Source of the DNA: Veillonella parvula
GTDB taxonomy: Bacteria > Bacillota > Negativicutes > Veillonellales > Veillonellaceae
Assembly: GCA_947096075.1 (NCBI GenBank)
Contig: CAMUQE010000038.1
Span: 1 to 13,984 of the forward strand
Direction of reading: 5' to 3'
DNA length: 13,984 bases
Positions 1 through 7,320 of the stretch are shown piece by piece. The notes under the pieces are model-generated. The model did no database searches, was not told the DNA's origin, and saw only the letters and a program-made list of their open reading frames with translations. A program made the position numbers and the translations under genes. The first letter of the stretch is position 1, and each line of letters opens with the position of its first letter.

Positions 1-71
1 GGACTTTTACACAAGGATATACAAAAATTGGATATATCTCATGTGTTTATCGTATATTTAAAGGAGTTTTT

Positions 72-2114
72 ATGGATGAACGATTGACGACTATAAAGGG
101 AATTGGTCCTGGTCGCGAGAAACAATTGCATAAATTGGGAATTACCAATGTTACATCCTTATTGACTTACTTTCCCAGAACCTATGAAGACCGGCGTACG
201 ATTTATAGAATTAGTGATTTAAAATCAGGTATGACAGGTGGTGTCGTAGGTACTGTTATTGCTGTACAAGAGAAACGCCCTCGCCCTCGATTGTCTATTT
301 TAGAGGTAGTCATTGCAGATGGCACAGGACCTTTGAAGATTGTTTTGTTCAATCAAGGGTATAAAAAGAACTTTTACAAAAAAGGACAGCGTATATATGC
401 ATATGGTAAGGCTGAGTTTCAATATGGTTCCATGCAAATGAATACACCGCAAATGGAAAACTTAGGAGACGGTGGTGAACCAGATCGAGGTATCGTTCCT
501 ATTTACGCACTTGCTGATGGGGTATCTCAGTTTGTGGTTCGTTCATCTGTACGTAATTGGTTCGCGGCTAACCATGAATTACCAGAGATTTTACCTGTGG
601 AGGTTCGTGAAGATCATCATTATATGAGTCGCTATGATGCTTTTAAGATGATGCATTTCCCAGACTCCTCAGAGCTCTATGAAAAGGCTCGTTATCAATT
701 GGCTTATGAAGAGTTGTTCGTCATGCAAGCTGGCCTAGCTTTGTTGCGAAATAAAGAACAATGCCATAGAGGGCCTAAAATGGGACCAAATGGGGAACTA
801 ATGGCTCAGTGTATAGAGAATTTACCGTTTTCCTTAACAGGTGATCAACAACGAGCGTTAGAGGATATTCGTATTGATATGGAAGATGAACGACCTATGC
901 AACGTTTGTTGCAGGGAGATGTAGGCTCTGGTAAAACTATTGTGGCTACCTTGAGTTTATTAAAAGCTATTGAAAATGGGTATCAGGGGGCATTGATGGC
1001 CCCTACGGAGATTCTAGCGGCTCAACATTACGAAGGGATACGAACTGTATGTGCTAATTTAGGTATTACCATAGAATTATTAACGGGATCCTCTACGAAA
1101 AAAGAGAAAGAATGCATCTATGAGGGCTTAGCAGATGGCAGAATCCAAATGATTATTGGAACGCATGCCCTTATCCAAGAGGGGGTTAATTTCCATAATT
1201 TAGGCCTTGTTATCATTGATGAGCAACATCGCTTTGGTGTAGATCAACGGGCGAGATTGCAACAGAAGGGAACATATCCTCATGTACTTATCATGACGGC
1301 TACACCAATCCCTCGTACCATGACATTATCCGTATATGGAGATTTAGCAGTATCTTTAATTAAAGAAATGCCACCAGGTCGAAAACCTGTTAAAACATAT
1401 GCTGTAGATAGTTCTTATAAAGAGAGATTACGCACTTTCTTTGGTAAGGAAATGGCGGAAGGGCGTCAGGTCTATGTGGTGTGCCCTCTTGTAGAAGAAT
1501 CCGAAAAATTAGACTTGCAAGCTGCTGAGGAATTGTATCTAGAATTAAAAGAGTACTTTTATAAGACCTATGAAGTGGGCCTCGTTCACGGTCGTATGAA
1601 GCCAAGTGAAAAAGATGAAGTGATGAATGCCTTCCATAGGGGTGAAATTTCATTACTTGTTTCTACAACAGTTATCGAAGTGGGGGTTAATGTGCCAAAT
1701 GCGACCATTATGTGCGTTGAAGGGGCAGAGCGATTTGGTCTGTCTCAGCTACATCAGCTGAGGGGACGTGTAGGCCGTGGTGCTCATCAGTCCTATTGCA
1801 TTCTTGTTAGTGATTCTAAAAATGATGTAAGTCAAGAGCGTTTAAAGTTGATGGAACAAATCCAGGATGGATTTGAGCTTGCAGAGCAAGATTTATTGAT
1901 TCGTGGTTCAGGACAATTGTTTGGATTAGCTCAATCAGGACTACCTGATTTGCGTGTTGCTAATATCATCAAAGATATTGAGATTTTAGTAAAGGCTCGC
2001 AAGGATGTGCTAGATTTTGCAAATCAATTCGGAATAGAAAAATTAGAATCTATCATGAAAGAAGAATTAGAAAAAAGATTTGGTGAAAAATTTCTAAGAA
2101 TATTGTATAATTAA
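72..2114 (+). CDS. recG: ATP-dependent DNA helicase RecG
   Basis: RecG remodels stalled replication forks and branch-migrates Holliday junctions using ATP. The 680-residue length is normal for the family. The N-terminal part (about residues 1-240) holds the wedge/OB-fold DNA-binding region and opens with a helix-hairpin-helix-like 'GIGPGREKQLHKLGI'. The superfamily 2 helicase core follows: Walker A GDVGSGKT (282-289), DEQH box (383-386), TATPIPRT motif III (409-416), and QLRGRVGRG motif VI (562-570). The C-terminal stretch after motif VI fits the RecG translocation region. The ATG is preceded by AAAGGAG at 60-66 with good spacing. The frame stays open further upstream to the window edge, but the family's normal N-terminus and this ribosome site support position 72. 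No clear promoter is visible in the 71 bases before it, so it may be cotranscribed with a gene outside the window. Identification is secure. Confidence 0.97.
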   Translation: MDERLTTIKGIGPGREKQLHKLGITNVTSLLTYFPRTYEDRRTIYRISDLKSGMTGGVVGTVIAVQEKRPRPRLSILEVVIADGTGPLKIVLFNQGYKKNFYKKGQRIYAYGKAEFQYGSMQMNTPQMENLGDGGEPDRGIVPIYALADGVSQFVVRSSVRNWFAANHELPEILPVEVREDHHYMSRYDAFKMMHFPDSSELYEKARYQLAYEELFVMQAGLALLRNKEQCHRGPKMGPNGELMAQCIENLPFSLTGDQQRALEDIRIDMEDERPMQRLLQGDVGSGKTIVATLSLLKAIENGYQGALMAPTEILAAQHYEGIRTVCANLGITIELLTGSSTKKEKECIYEGLADGRIQMIIGTHALIQEGVNFHNLGLVIIDEQHRFGVDQRARLQQKGTYPHVLIMTATPIPRTMTLSVYGDLAVSLIKEMPPGRKPVKTYAVDSSYKERLRTFFGKEMAEGRQVYVVCPLVEESEKLDLQAAEELYLELKEYFYKTYEVGLVHGRMKPSEKDEVMNAFHRGEISLLVSTTVIEVGVNVPNATIMCVEGAERFGLSQLHQLRGRVGRGAHQSYCILVSDSKNDVSQERLKLMEQIQDGFELAEQDLLIRGSGQLFGLAQSGLPDLRVANIIKDIEILVKARKDVLDFANQFGIEKLESIMKEELEKRFGEKFLRILYN

Positions 2115-2137
2115 GAGGTAGGATTAATAAGTATATA

Positions 2138-2172
2138 AGCATCGATAATATTAGATTTTATCTGGCTTTTTT
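2138..2172 (+). terminator. weak possible intrinsic terminator after recG
   Basis: Downstream of the recG stop, AGC (2138-2140) and GATAA (2144-2148) can pair with TTATC (2158-2162) and GCT (2165-2167), followed by a T-run at 2167-2172. The stem is short, AT-rich and interrupted, so this is only a candidate end for the recG transcript. Confidence 0.3.
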
Positions 2173-2174
2173 CC

Positions 2175-2203
2175 TTGTTTATATGTCCTTCATACCGTAT
2201 AAT
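2175..2203 (+). promoter_or_regulatory. sigma-A-type promoter for the tautomerase gene
   Basis: TTGTTT (2175-2180) and a perfect TATAAT (2198-2203) are separated by 17 bases. Transcription would start near 2210, leaving a leader of about 37 nt before the start codon at 2247. This argues against any upstream-extended version of the tautomerase protein beginning near 2175. Confidence 0.7.
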
Positions 2204-2246
2204 AGAACAAACAATTTATTTCATTTTTTCATCTATGGAGGTTAAT

Positions 2247-2432
2247 ATGCCAATTATTCATGTAGAGCTCGTCGAAGGGCGTACAAAAGAACAAAAGAAA
2301 CAATTAGGTGAAGCAATTACAAAGGCTGCGGTTGATATCGTAAATGTTCCTGCTGATGCAGTAAAAGTTATCTTCGTAGATATGAAAAAAGACGATTATA
2401 TGGAAGGCGGCATTTTGCGGTCTGAACGCTAA
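2247..2432 (+). CDS. 4-oxalocrotonate tautomerase family protein
   Basis: This is a 61-residue member of the tautomerase superfamily, small enzymes that use the amino-terminal proline, exposed after Met removal, as the general base in keto-enol tautomerisation. The natural substrate here is unknown. The start is set by GGAGG at 2237-2241, five bases before an ATG that is followed directly by a Pro codon. It reads MPIIHVELVEGRTKEQ, the classic family N-terminus. In mature numbering Pro1 and Arg11 are present. The position matching Arg39 of the Pseudomonas enzyme is Lys ('DAVKVIF'), and Phe50 is matched by Tyr ('KDDYMEGG'). The gene sits between its own promoter and a strong terminator, so it looks monocistronic. 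No catabolic pathway genes are nearby, so a role in aromatic degradation is not supported by context. The family call is strong and the activity is open. Confidence 0.9.
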   Translation: MPIIHVELVEGRTKEQKKQLGEAITKAAVDIVNVPADAVKVIFVDMKKDDYMEGGILRSER

Positions 2433-2434
2433 GG

Positions 2435-2486
2435 CTACGACTGACCGCCTAGTCCATAGGGACTAGGCGGGTCGTAGTTTTGTTTT
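2435..2486 (+). terminator. strong intrinsic terminator or attenuator between the tautomerase gene and guaB
   Basis: The hairpin is CTACGAC (2435-2441), a three-base bulge TGA, and CCGCCTAGTCC (2445-2455), with loop ATAG (2456-2459). The arms GGACTAGGCGG (2460-2470) and GTCGTAG (2471-2477) pair perfectly with the 5' side. It is followed by TTTTGTTTT (2478-2486), giving 18 base pairs plus a U-tract. It begins two bases after the tautomerase stop and ends about eight bases before the guaB ribosome site. Confidence 0.93.
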
Positions 2487-2508
2487 ATTATACGGAAAGG
2501 AAAGAAAT

Positions 2509-3963
2509 ATGAGAGACGATAAATTCGGTATGCGTGGACTAACTTTTGATGATGTATTATTAATACCAGCAGCTTCGGATATACTGCCTAATCAAGTAGA
2601 GTTAAAAACTCAATTAACTCGTGACATTACATTAAATATTCCTATGATTAGTTCTGGGATGGATACGGTTACTGAATCACGGATGGCGATTGCTATGGCT
2701 CGTGAAGGAGGTCTTGGCGTTATCCACAAAAATATGTCTATTGAAGAGCAAGCTCATGAAGTTGACAAGGTAAAACGCTCTGAACACGGTGTTATCGTTG
2801 ATCCTATTTTCTTAAGCCCTCAAAATTTACTATCCGATGCAGCAGAACTTATGGAAAAATATAAAATTTCTGGTGTACCTATCACAGAACATGGTAAACT
2901 AGTAGGGATCATTACAAATCGCGATATGCGTTTTGAAACTGATTTAAGCCGACAAATTGGGGAATGTATGACAAAAGATTCCCTAGTTACTGCACCGGAA
3001 GGTACATCTCTTGAAGCGGCGAAAGCTATCTTAAGCGAACATCGTATTGAAAAATTACCTCTTGTAGATGGCGACGGTAACTTAAAAGGCTTAATTACGA
3101 TTAAAGATATTGAAAAAGCGACTAAATATCCAAATGCAGCAAAGGATGGTAGTGGCCGATTATTAGTTGGTGCTGCAGTAGGTGTTTCTCAAGATTTGTA
3201 TGATAGACTTGATGCGCTTGTATCTGCTAAAGCTGACGTAATTATTGTTGATACTGCCCATGGGCATTCTGCAGGTGTTCTTCGAACGTTGAAGGACATT
3301 AAACAAGCGTATCCTCACATTCCTGTAATTGCAGGTAATGTGGCAACTGCAGCAGGCACTGAGGCTCTTATCGAAGCTGGAGCTGATGCAGTTAAGGTTG
3401 GTATAGGACCTGGTTCTATTTGTACAACTCGTGTTATTGCTGGCATTGGGGTACCTCAAATTACAGCAGTCTATGAGTCTGCTCAAGTGGGGCGTCGTTA
3501 TGGAGTTCCTATCATTGCTGATGGGGGTATTAAATATTCTGGAGATATTGCTAAAGCTATTGCGGCTGGTGCTAATGTAGTTATGATGGGTAATATTTTA
3601 GCGGGTACTGATGAAAGCCCTGGAGAAACAGTGATTTATCAAGGCCGTTCTTATAAAGTATATCGAGGCATGGGTAGTCTAGGGGCTATGAAACTCGGTA
3701 GTAAAGATCGATATTTCCAAACAGAAGCTAAGAAATTAGTTCCTGAAGGTATAGAAGGTCGTGTACCATATAAAGGTATGCTGGCCGATACAATTTTCCA
3801 AATGGTTGGTGGTTTGCGTGCAAGTATGGGGTATTGTGGATGTCATAACATCCAAGAAATGATTGAAAACACTCAATTCATTCAAATTACAGCGGCTGGT
3901 TTGAAAGAAAGTCATCCGCATGATGTAAGCATTACCGTTGAAGCACCAAATTATAGTGGTTGA
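2509..3963 (+). CDS. guaB: IMP dehydrogenase GuaB
   Basis: GuaB oxidises IMP to XMP with NAD+, the committed step of GMP synthesis in the cytoplasm. The 484-residue length is typical. The N-terminal part of the TIM barrel ('LTFDDVLL') is followed by two inserted CBS domains at about 98-145 and 154-205, where adenine and guanine nucleotides regulate bacterial IMPDH. The barrel then resumes. The active-site loop GPGSICTTR carries the nucleophile Cys305. The IMP-binding 'GMGSLGAM' stretch and the flap arginine/tyrosine RVPY (418-421) are intact. The ribosome site is the purine-rich GGAAAGG at 2494-2500. guaB heads a run of closely spaced genes down to surE, with the next start 15 nt after its stop. 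No promoter is evident between the upstream terminator and this gene, so its transcription may rely on readthrough. Confidence 0.98.
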   Translation: MRDDKFGMRGLTFDDVLLIPAASDILPNQVELKTQLTRDITLNIPMISSGMDTVTESRMAIAMAREGGLGVIHKNMSIEEQAHEVDKVKRSEHGVIVDPIFLSPQNLLSDAAELMEKYKISGVPITEHGKLVGIITNRDMRFETDLSRQIGECMTKDSLVTAPEGTSLEAAKAILSEHRIEKLPLVDGDGNLKGLITIKDIEKATKYPNAAKDGSGRLLVGAAVGVSQDLYDRLDALVSAKADVIIVDTAHGHSAGVLRTLKDIKQAYPHIPVIAGNVATAAGTEALIEAGADAVKVGIGPGSICTTRVIAGIGVPQITAVYESAQVGRRYGVPIIADGGIKYSGDIAKAIAAGANVVMMGNILAGTDESPGETVIYQGRSYKVYRGMGSLGAMKLGSKDRYFQTEAKKLVPEGIEGRVPYKGMLADTIFQMVGGLRASMGYCGCHNIQEMIENTQFIQITAAGLKESHPHDVSITVEAPNYSG

Positions 3964-3978
3964 TAATGGAGTATTACA

Positions 3979-4701
3979 TTGAATAAACGTATTTCTGTTT
4001 TATCTGTGCCTATCGATTGTGTCACAATGGATGAGGCAGTCCAACGTATTTTACAATTAACTGAACAGCCGGGGCTACATTTAGTAGCAACGGCTAATGC
4101 AGAAATGGTTATGTTGGCTAATGAAAATCCTACATTGCACTCCATATTGAATAATGCTAGTCTCGTCGTTCCCGATGGGGCTGGCATTTTGTGGGCTGCA
4201 GAGCGTCAAGGAGAACATGTGCCTGAACGCGTAACAGGTGTAGACGTAACTATGGAATTGTTTAAAGTTGCGGCGACTCATCAAATTCCTGTATACTGCT
4301 TGGGGGCGGCACCTGGTGTTGCTCAACGAGCGATTGATAATGTATCTGCTCAGGTAGGTGCATTAAATATAGCAGGAATTCATGACGGATTCTTTGATAG
4401 TGCAGAGGAACAAGAAATCATTAAATCTATAGCTGAATCTAAGGCAAAATTGGTATTTGTTGCCTTAGGTGTGCCAAAGCAAGAACAATGGATTGCAGAA
4501 AAGTTGAGTCACCTCGATGGCGTAGTTGCCATTGGAATTGGTGGTTCCTTTGATGTCTTGGCAGGTAATATTCCTCGGGCCCCAGAATGGATGCAACGAA
4601 ATCGACTTGAATGGTTGTATCGATTATATTTAGAACCTCAACGGATTGGCCGTATGTTGGCTATTCCAAAGTTTATGTGGACCGTTATTAGAAATAAATA
4701 G
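3979..4701 (+). CDS. WecG/TagA/CpsF family glycosyltransferase (GT26)
   Basis: Family members transfer N-acetylmannosamine or N-acetylmannosaminuronic acid to undecaprenyl-linked GlcNAc, an early step of teichoic-acid linkage unit or enterobacterial-common-antigen synthesis at the inner membrane face. The sugar and product here cannot be read from sequence. The 240-residue protein has TAN at 38-40, the PDGAG active-site loop with Asp66, LGVPKQEQW with Gln168 at 163-171, GIGGSFD, and the conserved C-terminal appendage starting 'RAPEWMQRNRLEW' with several arginines. It starts at TTG (3979), with GGAG at 3968-3971 spaced seven bases away. It lies between guaB and psd in the presumed operon. Because a diderm host would not be expected to make wall teichoic acid, a role in an outer envelope polysaccharide or lipid-linked glycan is more likely. 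That is inference. Confidence 0.9.
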   Translation: MNKRISVLSVPIDCVTMDEAVQRILQLTEQPGLHLVATANAEMVMLANENPTLHSILNNASLVVPDGAGILWAAERQGEHVPERVTGVDVTMELFKVAATHQIPVYCLGAAPGVAQRAIDNVSAQVGALNIAGIHDGFFDSAEEQEIIKSIAESKAKLVFVALGVPKQEQWIAEKLSHLDGVVAIGIGGSFDVLAGNIPRAPEWMQRNRLEWLYRLYLEPQRIGRMLAIPKFMWTVIRNK

Positions 4702-4715
4702 AGGAGTGTTGAATC

Positions 4716-5357
4716 GTGCCTACAGGACCAATAATTAAGGAAGGGTTTCCTCTGATAGGAGCTATGCTCATTATCACTGTGGTGTTAGGATATTTAGGAC
4801 ATTATGTAATTGCGATTATTTCATTTATTCTGGCATTATTTTTCGTTAATTTCTTTAGAAATCCTAAACGTGTAATCCCTCAAGATCCAGATTTGATTTT
4901 ATCCCCAGCGGACGGTAAAATCATGGATATTTCTGATGTATACGAAGATATTTACTTACATAAAGAGTGTAAAAAAGTAACTATTTTCTTATCTGTTTTT
5001 GACGTGCATGCTAATCGTGCGCCTATTGATGGTAAAATTACGTACCGTCACTATACGATGGGTAGTTTCCTACCAGCATTCAAAGATGATGTAGGTTTTG
5101 AAAATGAACGTCATACTATTTGTATTGAAAATGATCGTACTTCCGTATTAGTAACGCAAATTGCGGGCCTTTTAGCAAGACGTATCGTATCTTGGACAGA
5201 CCTAGATAGTGTACTTGAACGCGGTCAGTTGTACGGGATGATTAAGTTCGGTTCCTGTACTGAGCTCTATATGGATAAGGATGTAGAGTTGTTCGTTGAA
5301 AAAGGTCAACATATTACAGGCGGTGATACTGTTATCGGGAGGTTACGACATGAATAA
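4716..5357 (+). CDS. psd: phosphatidylserine decarboxylase, short form
   Basis: The enzyme decarboxylates phosphatidylserine to phosphatidylethanolamine at the cytoplasmic membrane using a self-generated pyruvoyl group. The 213-residue length matches the short PSD family rather than the longer E. coli type. Two hydrophobic segments lie at about 12-28 and 30-47. SPADGKI (63-69), SVFDVHANR (93-101, His98) and the maturation site FGS are present. Cleavage between Gly179 and Ser180 would give a beta chain of 179 residues and an alpha chain of 34. The start is GTG at 4716, nine bases after GAGGAG (4701-4706), which itself begins on the last base of the preceding stop codon. The end overlaps pssA by eight bases, so the two enzymes of the same pathway are translationally linked. 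Confidence 0.93.
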   Translation: MPTGPIIKEGFPLIGAMLIITVVLGYLGHYVIAIISFILALFFVNFFRNPKRVIPQDPDLILSPADGKIMDISDVYEDIYLHKECKKVTIFLSVFDVHANRAPIDGKITYRHYTMGSFLPAFKDDVGFENERHTICIENDRTSVLVTQIAGLLARRIVSWTDLDSVLERGQLYGMIKFGSCTELYMDKDVELFVEKGQHITGGDTVIGRLRHE

Positions 5358-6021
5358 ATCTATTATTCCAAATTTATTTACTAGTGCAAATTTAGCATTT
5401 GGTGTTCTTGGTATTACGTTGTCTGCTACAAATAATACCTTCTGCGCAGCTATATGTATATTATTGTCTCTAGTAGCAGATGGATTAGATGGGCGTGTAG
5501 CAAGAGCTTTAGGAGTTGCAGGACCAATGGGCCGGGAACTTGATTCTCTGTCTGATGTAGTGGGATTTGGTGTAGCGCCTGCGTATATGCTTTATATGAA
5601 AGAATTATATGGTTTAGGATGGATTGCATATGTGCCACTATTAGCCTTTGCAGTGCTTGGTGCATTTCGTTTAGCGCGATTTAATATTAAAACTGACGAA
5701 GTTCATGGCTATTTTGAAGGTTTACCAATTCCAGCCGCTGGATGTTTAGCGGCGACTTACGTATTGTGTGGCGTATCGGTACCTCAATTTGTGTTGGTAG
5801 TTTGTATGATTGGTATAGGTCTCCTTATGGTTAGTGAAGTTAAATATCCCGATTTTAAAGGTAAAAGTGAGATTTATATCAATAAACTTTCTATTGTACT
5901 CACAGCCATATTTGTTATAGCTTGTCTCGTGTATGATTGGCATACATGGGCCGTTATGATTTTTGCTGGCTATGTAATGTTTGGGCTTATTAACGGGGCT
6001 TTAAATATAGTACGTAAATAG
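5350..6021 (+). CDS. pssA: CDP-diacylglycerol-serine O-phosphatidyltransferase
   Basis: The enzyme makes phosphatidylserine from CDP-diacylglycerol and serine, supplying the substrate for the adjacent Psd. The 223-residue multi-spanning membrane protein carries the complete CDP-alcohol phosphotransferase motif: D44-G-L-D47-G48, A51-R52, G61, D65 and D69. The opening 'MNKSIIPNLFTSANLAFG' is typical of the Bacillus-type PssA subclass. The start is ATG 5350, with GGGAGG at 5337-5342 seven bases upstream inside psd. An earlier in-frame start at 5296 lies within psd and lacks a comparable ribosome site. The hydrophobic C-terminal half gives several predicted membrane helices. The phosphatidylserine synthase call is supported strongly by the psd neighbour. 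Confidence 0.95.
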   Translation: MNKSIIPNLFTSANLAFGVLGITLSATNNTFCAAICILLSLVADGLDGRVARALGVAGPMGRELDSLSDVVGFGVAPAYMLYMKELYGLGWIAYVPLLAFAVLGAFRLARFNIKTDEVHGYFEGLPIPAAGCLAATYVLCGVSVPQFVLVVCMIGIGLLMVSEVKYPDFKGKSEIYINKLSIVLTAIFVIACLVYDWHTWAVMIFAGYVMFGLINGALNIVRK

Positions 6022-6040
6022 ATGTGTGGAGGAGAATAGT

Positions 6041-7303
6041 ATGAATTACCTACTGGATCTATTACTGATTCCTATGCAGGTAATAATCGTAATTTATACG
6101 GTTTATTATTTTATACTCGCTGTCGTAGGTATGTGGCGATCGCGAGTACATAAAAATTATACCCCTAAAAATTCCTTTGCCATCGTTGTATGCGCTCATA
6201 ATGAGGAAGCTGTTGTTGGTGAGTTAGTTAAAAACTTACGTGGCCTAGATTATCCTGATGATCTATACGATATTTTTGTAGTTGCCGATAACTGTACAGA
6301 TAAGACTGCGGAAGTAGCAAGTGCTGCTGGCGCTAATGTACATGTACGTGAAAATAAACAAGAAATAGGTAAAGGTTATGCCATGGGGTGGATGTTTGAT
6401 CGGGTAGAACAAATGGATCGGAAATATGATGCATTCCTGATTTTTGATGCCGATAATTTAGTACATCCTCAATTTATGTTAGAAATGAATGATCATCTTG
6501 AAAAAGGTGAGTCTGTAATTCAAGGTTACTTGAACTCTAAAAATCCAACTGACTCTTGGGTAGCCGGTACGTTCTCTATCGCCTTTTGGATGGTTAACCA
6601 TATGTGGCATTTAGCAAAATATCGTCTTGGATTATCTACGGCTTTAGGTGGTACAGGCATGTGTATTCGTACATCTATTATTCGCGAATACGGTTGGGAT
6701 TGCAATAGCTTAACCGAAGATATGGAATTTTCCATGAAACTATTGACTCATGGTATCCGTACTTGTTGGGGGCATGATGCTATCGTATACGATGAAAAGG
6801 TTACGACTATGATGGCTTCTTGCAGACAACGTTTACGATGGGCTCAGGGGCAATTTGACTGTGCGGGTCGATATATTCCTAAATTATTTGCTATTGGTAT
6901 CAAAACAGGGAATATTATGATTTTGGATGGTATATTCCAAGTGAGTCAACCTTATTTCTTATTGTTGACAACCGTATACTTGGTGTTATCCTACATCAAT
7001 GCGTATACTCCAATTTATACAAATATTTTGTATCAAATTATGCCTATGTCTGTATGGACAATTATAGGTGTTGGTCAATATCTATTCCCATTAATTGTAT
7101 TGTTGAAAATCAAGGTACCACCAAAGATTTGGTTCTACTATTTACTATATCCATTATTTGTTTACTCTTGGATTCCAGTAAATATTTTAGGGTGGTTCCG
7201 CCGTCATAATAAGGTATGGTCTCATACAGTCCATACGAGAGCTGTGGGCTTAGATGATGTTAAATTAACACGTATGGGCAATATGAATAAGAATGAAAAA
7301 TAG
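6041..7303 (+). CDS. membrane-bound family 2 glycosyltransferase
   Basis: This 420-residue protein has the architecture of processive inverting GT2 enzymes such as NodC, hyaluronan synthase and IcaA. An N-terminal membrane segment (about 8-31) precedes a cytosolic catalytic domain starting 'FAIVVCAHNEE' (46-56). The domain has DNCTDKT (83-89), the metal-binding DAD (136-138), GGTG (203-206), the catalytic TED (225-227), and QRLRW (263-267), the QxxRW signature. About three hydrophobic segments follow, near 300-320, 335-356 and 363-386. The start chosen is ATG 6041 because GGAGGAG sits at 6028-6034; a GTG at 6026 would overlap that ribosome site. It lies 19 nt after pssA and is followed closely by surE. 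The polymer or lipid product is unknown. With the GT26 enzyme in the same operon it may help build an envelope glycan or glycolipid. Confidence 0.9.
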   Translation: MNYLLDLLLIPMQVIIVIYTVYYFILAVVGMWRSRVHKNYTPKNSFAIVVCAHNEEAVVGELVKNLRGLDYPDDLYDIFVVADNCTDKTAEVASAAGANVHVRENKQEIGKGYAMGWMFDRVEQMDRKYDAFLIFDADNLVHPQFMLEMNDHLEKGESVIQGYLNSKNPTDSWVAGTFSIAFWMVNHMWHLAKYRLGLSTALGGTGMCIRTSIIREYGWDCNSLTEDMEFSMKLLTHGIRTCWGHDAIVYDEKVTTMMASCRQRLRWAQGQFDCAGRYIPKLFAIGIKTGNIMILDGIFQVSQPYFLLLTTVYLVLSYINAYTPIYTNILYQIMPMSVWTIIGVGQYLFPLIVLLKIKVPPKIWFYYLLYPLFVYSWIPVNILGWFRRHNKVWSHTVHTRAVGLDDVKLTRMGNMNKNEK

Positions 7304-7320
7304 AATCTGTAGGAGTGACT

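Noticed and set aside
1..87. A frame open from the window edge to a TGA at 85-87, possibly the tail of an upstream gene
   Set aside because: It is too short to recognise, overlaps the recG ribosome site and start codon, and other frames here are also open, so it is not distinguishable from chance.
1390..1653. Reverse-strand open frames inside recG and likewise inside guaB, pssA and other genes
   Set aside because: They lie fully within strongly conserved genes, lack ribosome sites, and give sequences without recognisable domains.
2175..2246. N-terminal extension of the tautomerase by 24 residues from an upstream TTG
   Set aside because: That start lies on the -35 element and before the predicted transcription start. 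The catalytic proline must follow the initiator Met, which is only true at 2247.
2115..2508. Possible purine riboswitch upstream of guaB
   Set aside because: No three-way-junction aptamer or conserved loop sequences are seen. The only strong structure is a simple bulged hairpin with a U-tract.
5296..5349. Longer pssA start inside psd
   Set aside because: The added residues do not match the family, and the GGGAGG at 5337-5342 serves ATG 5350.
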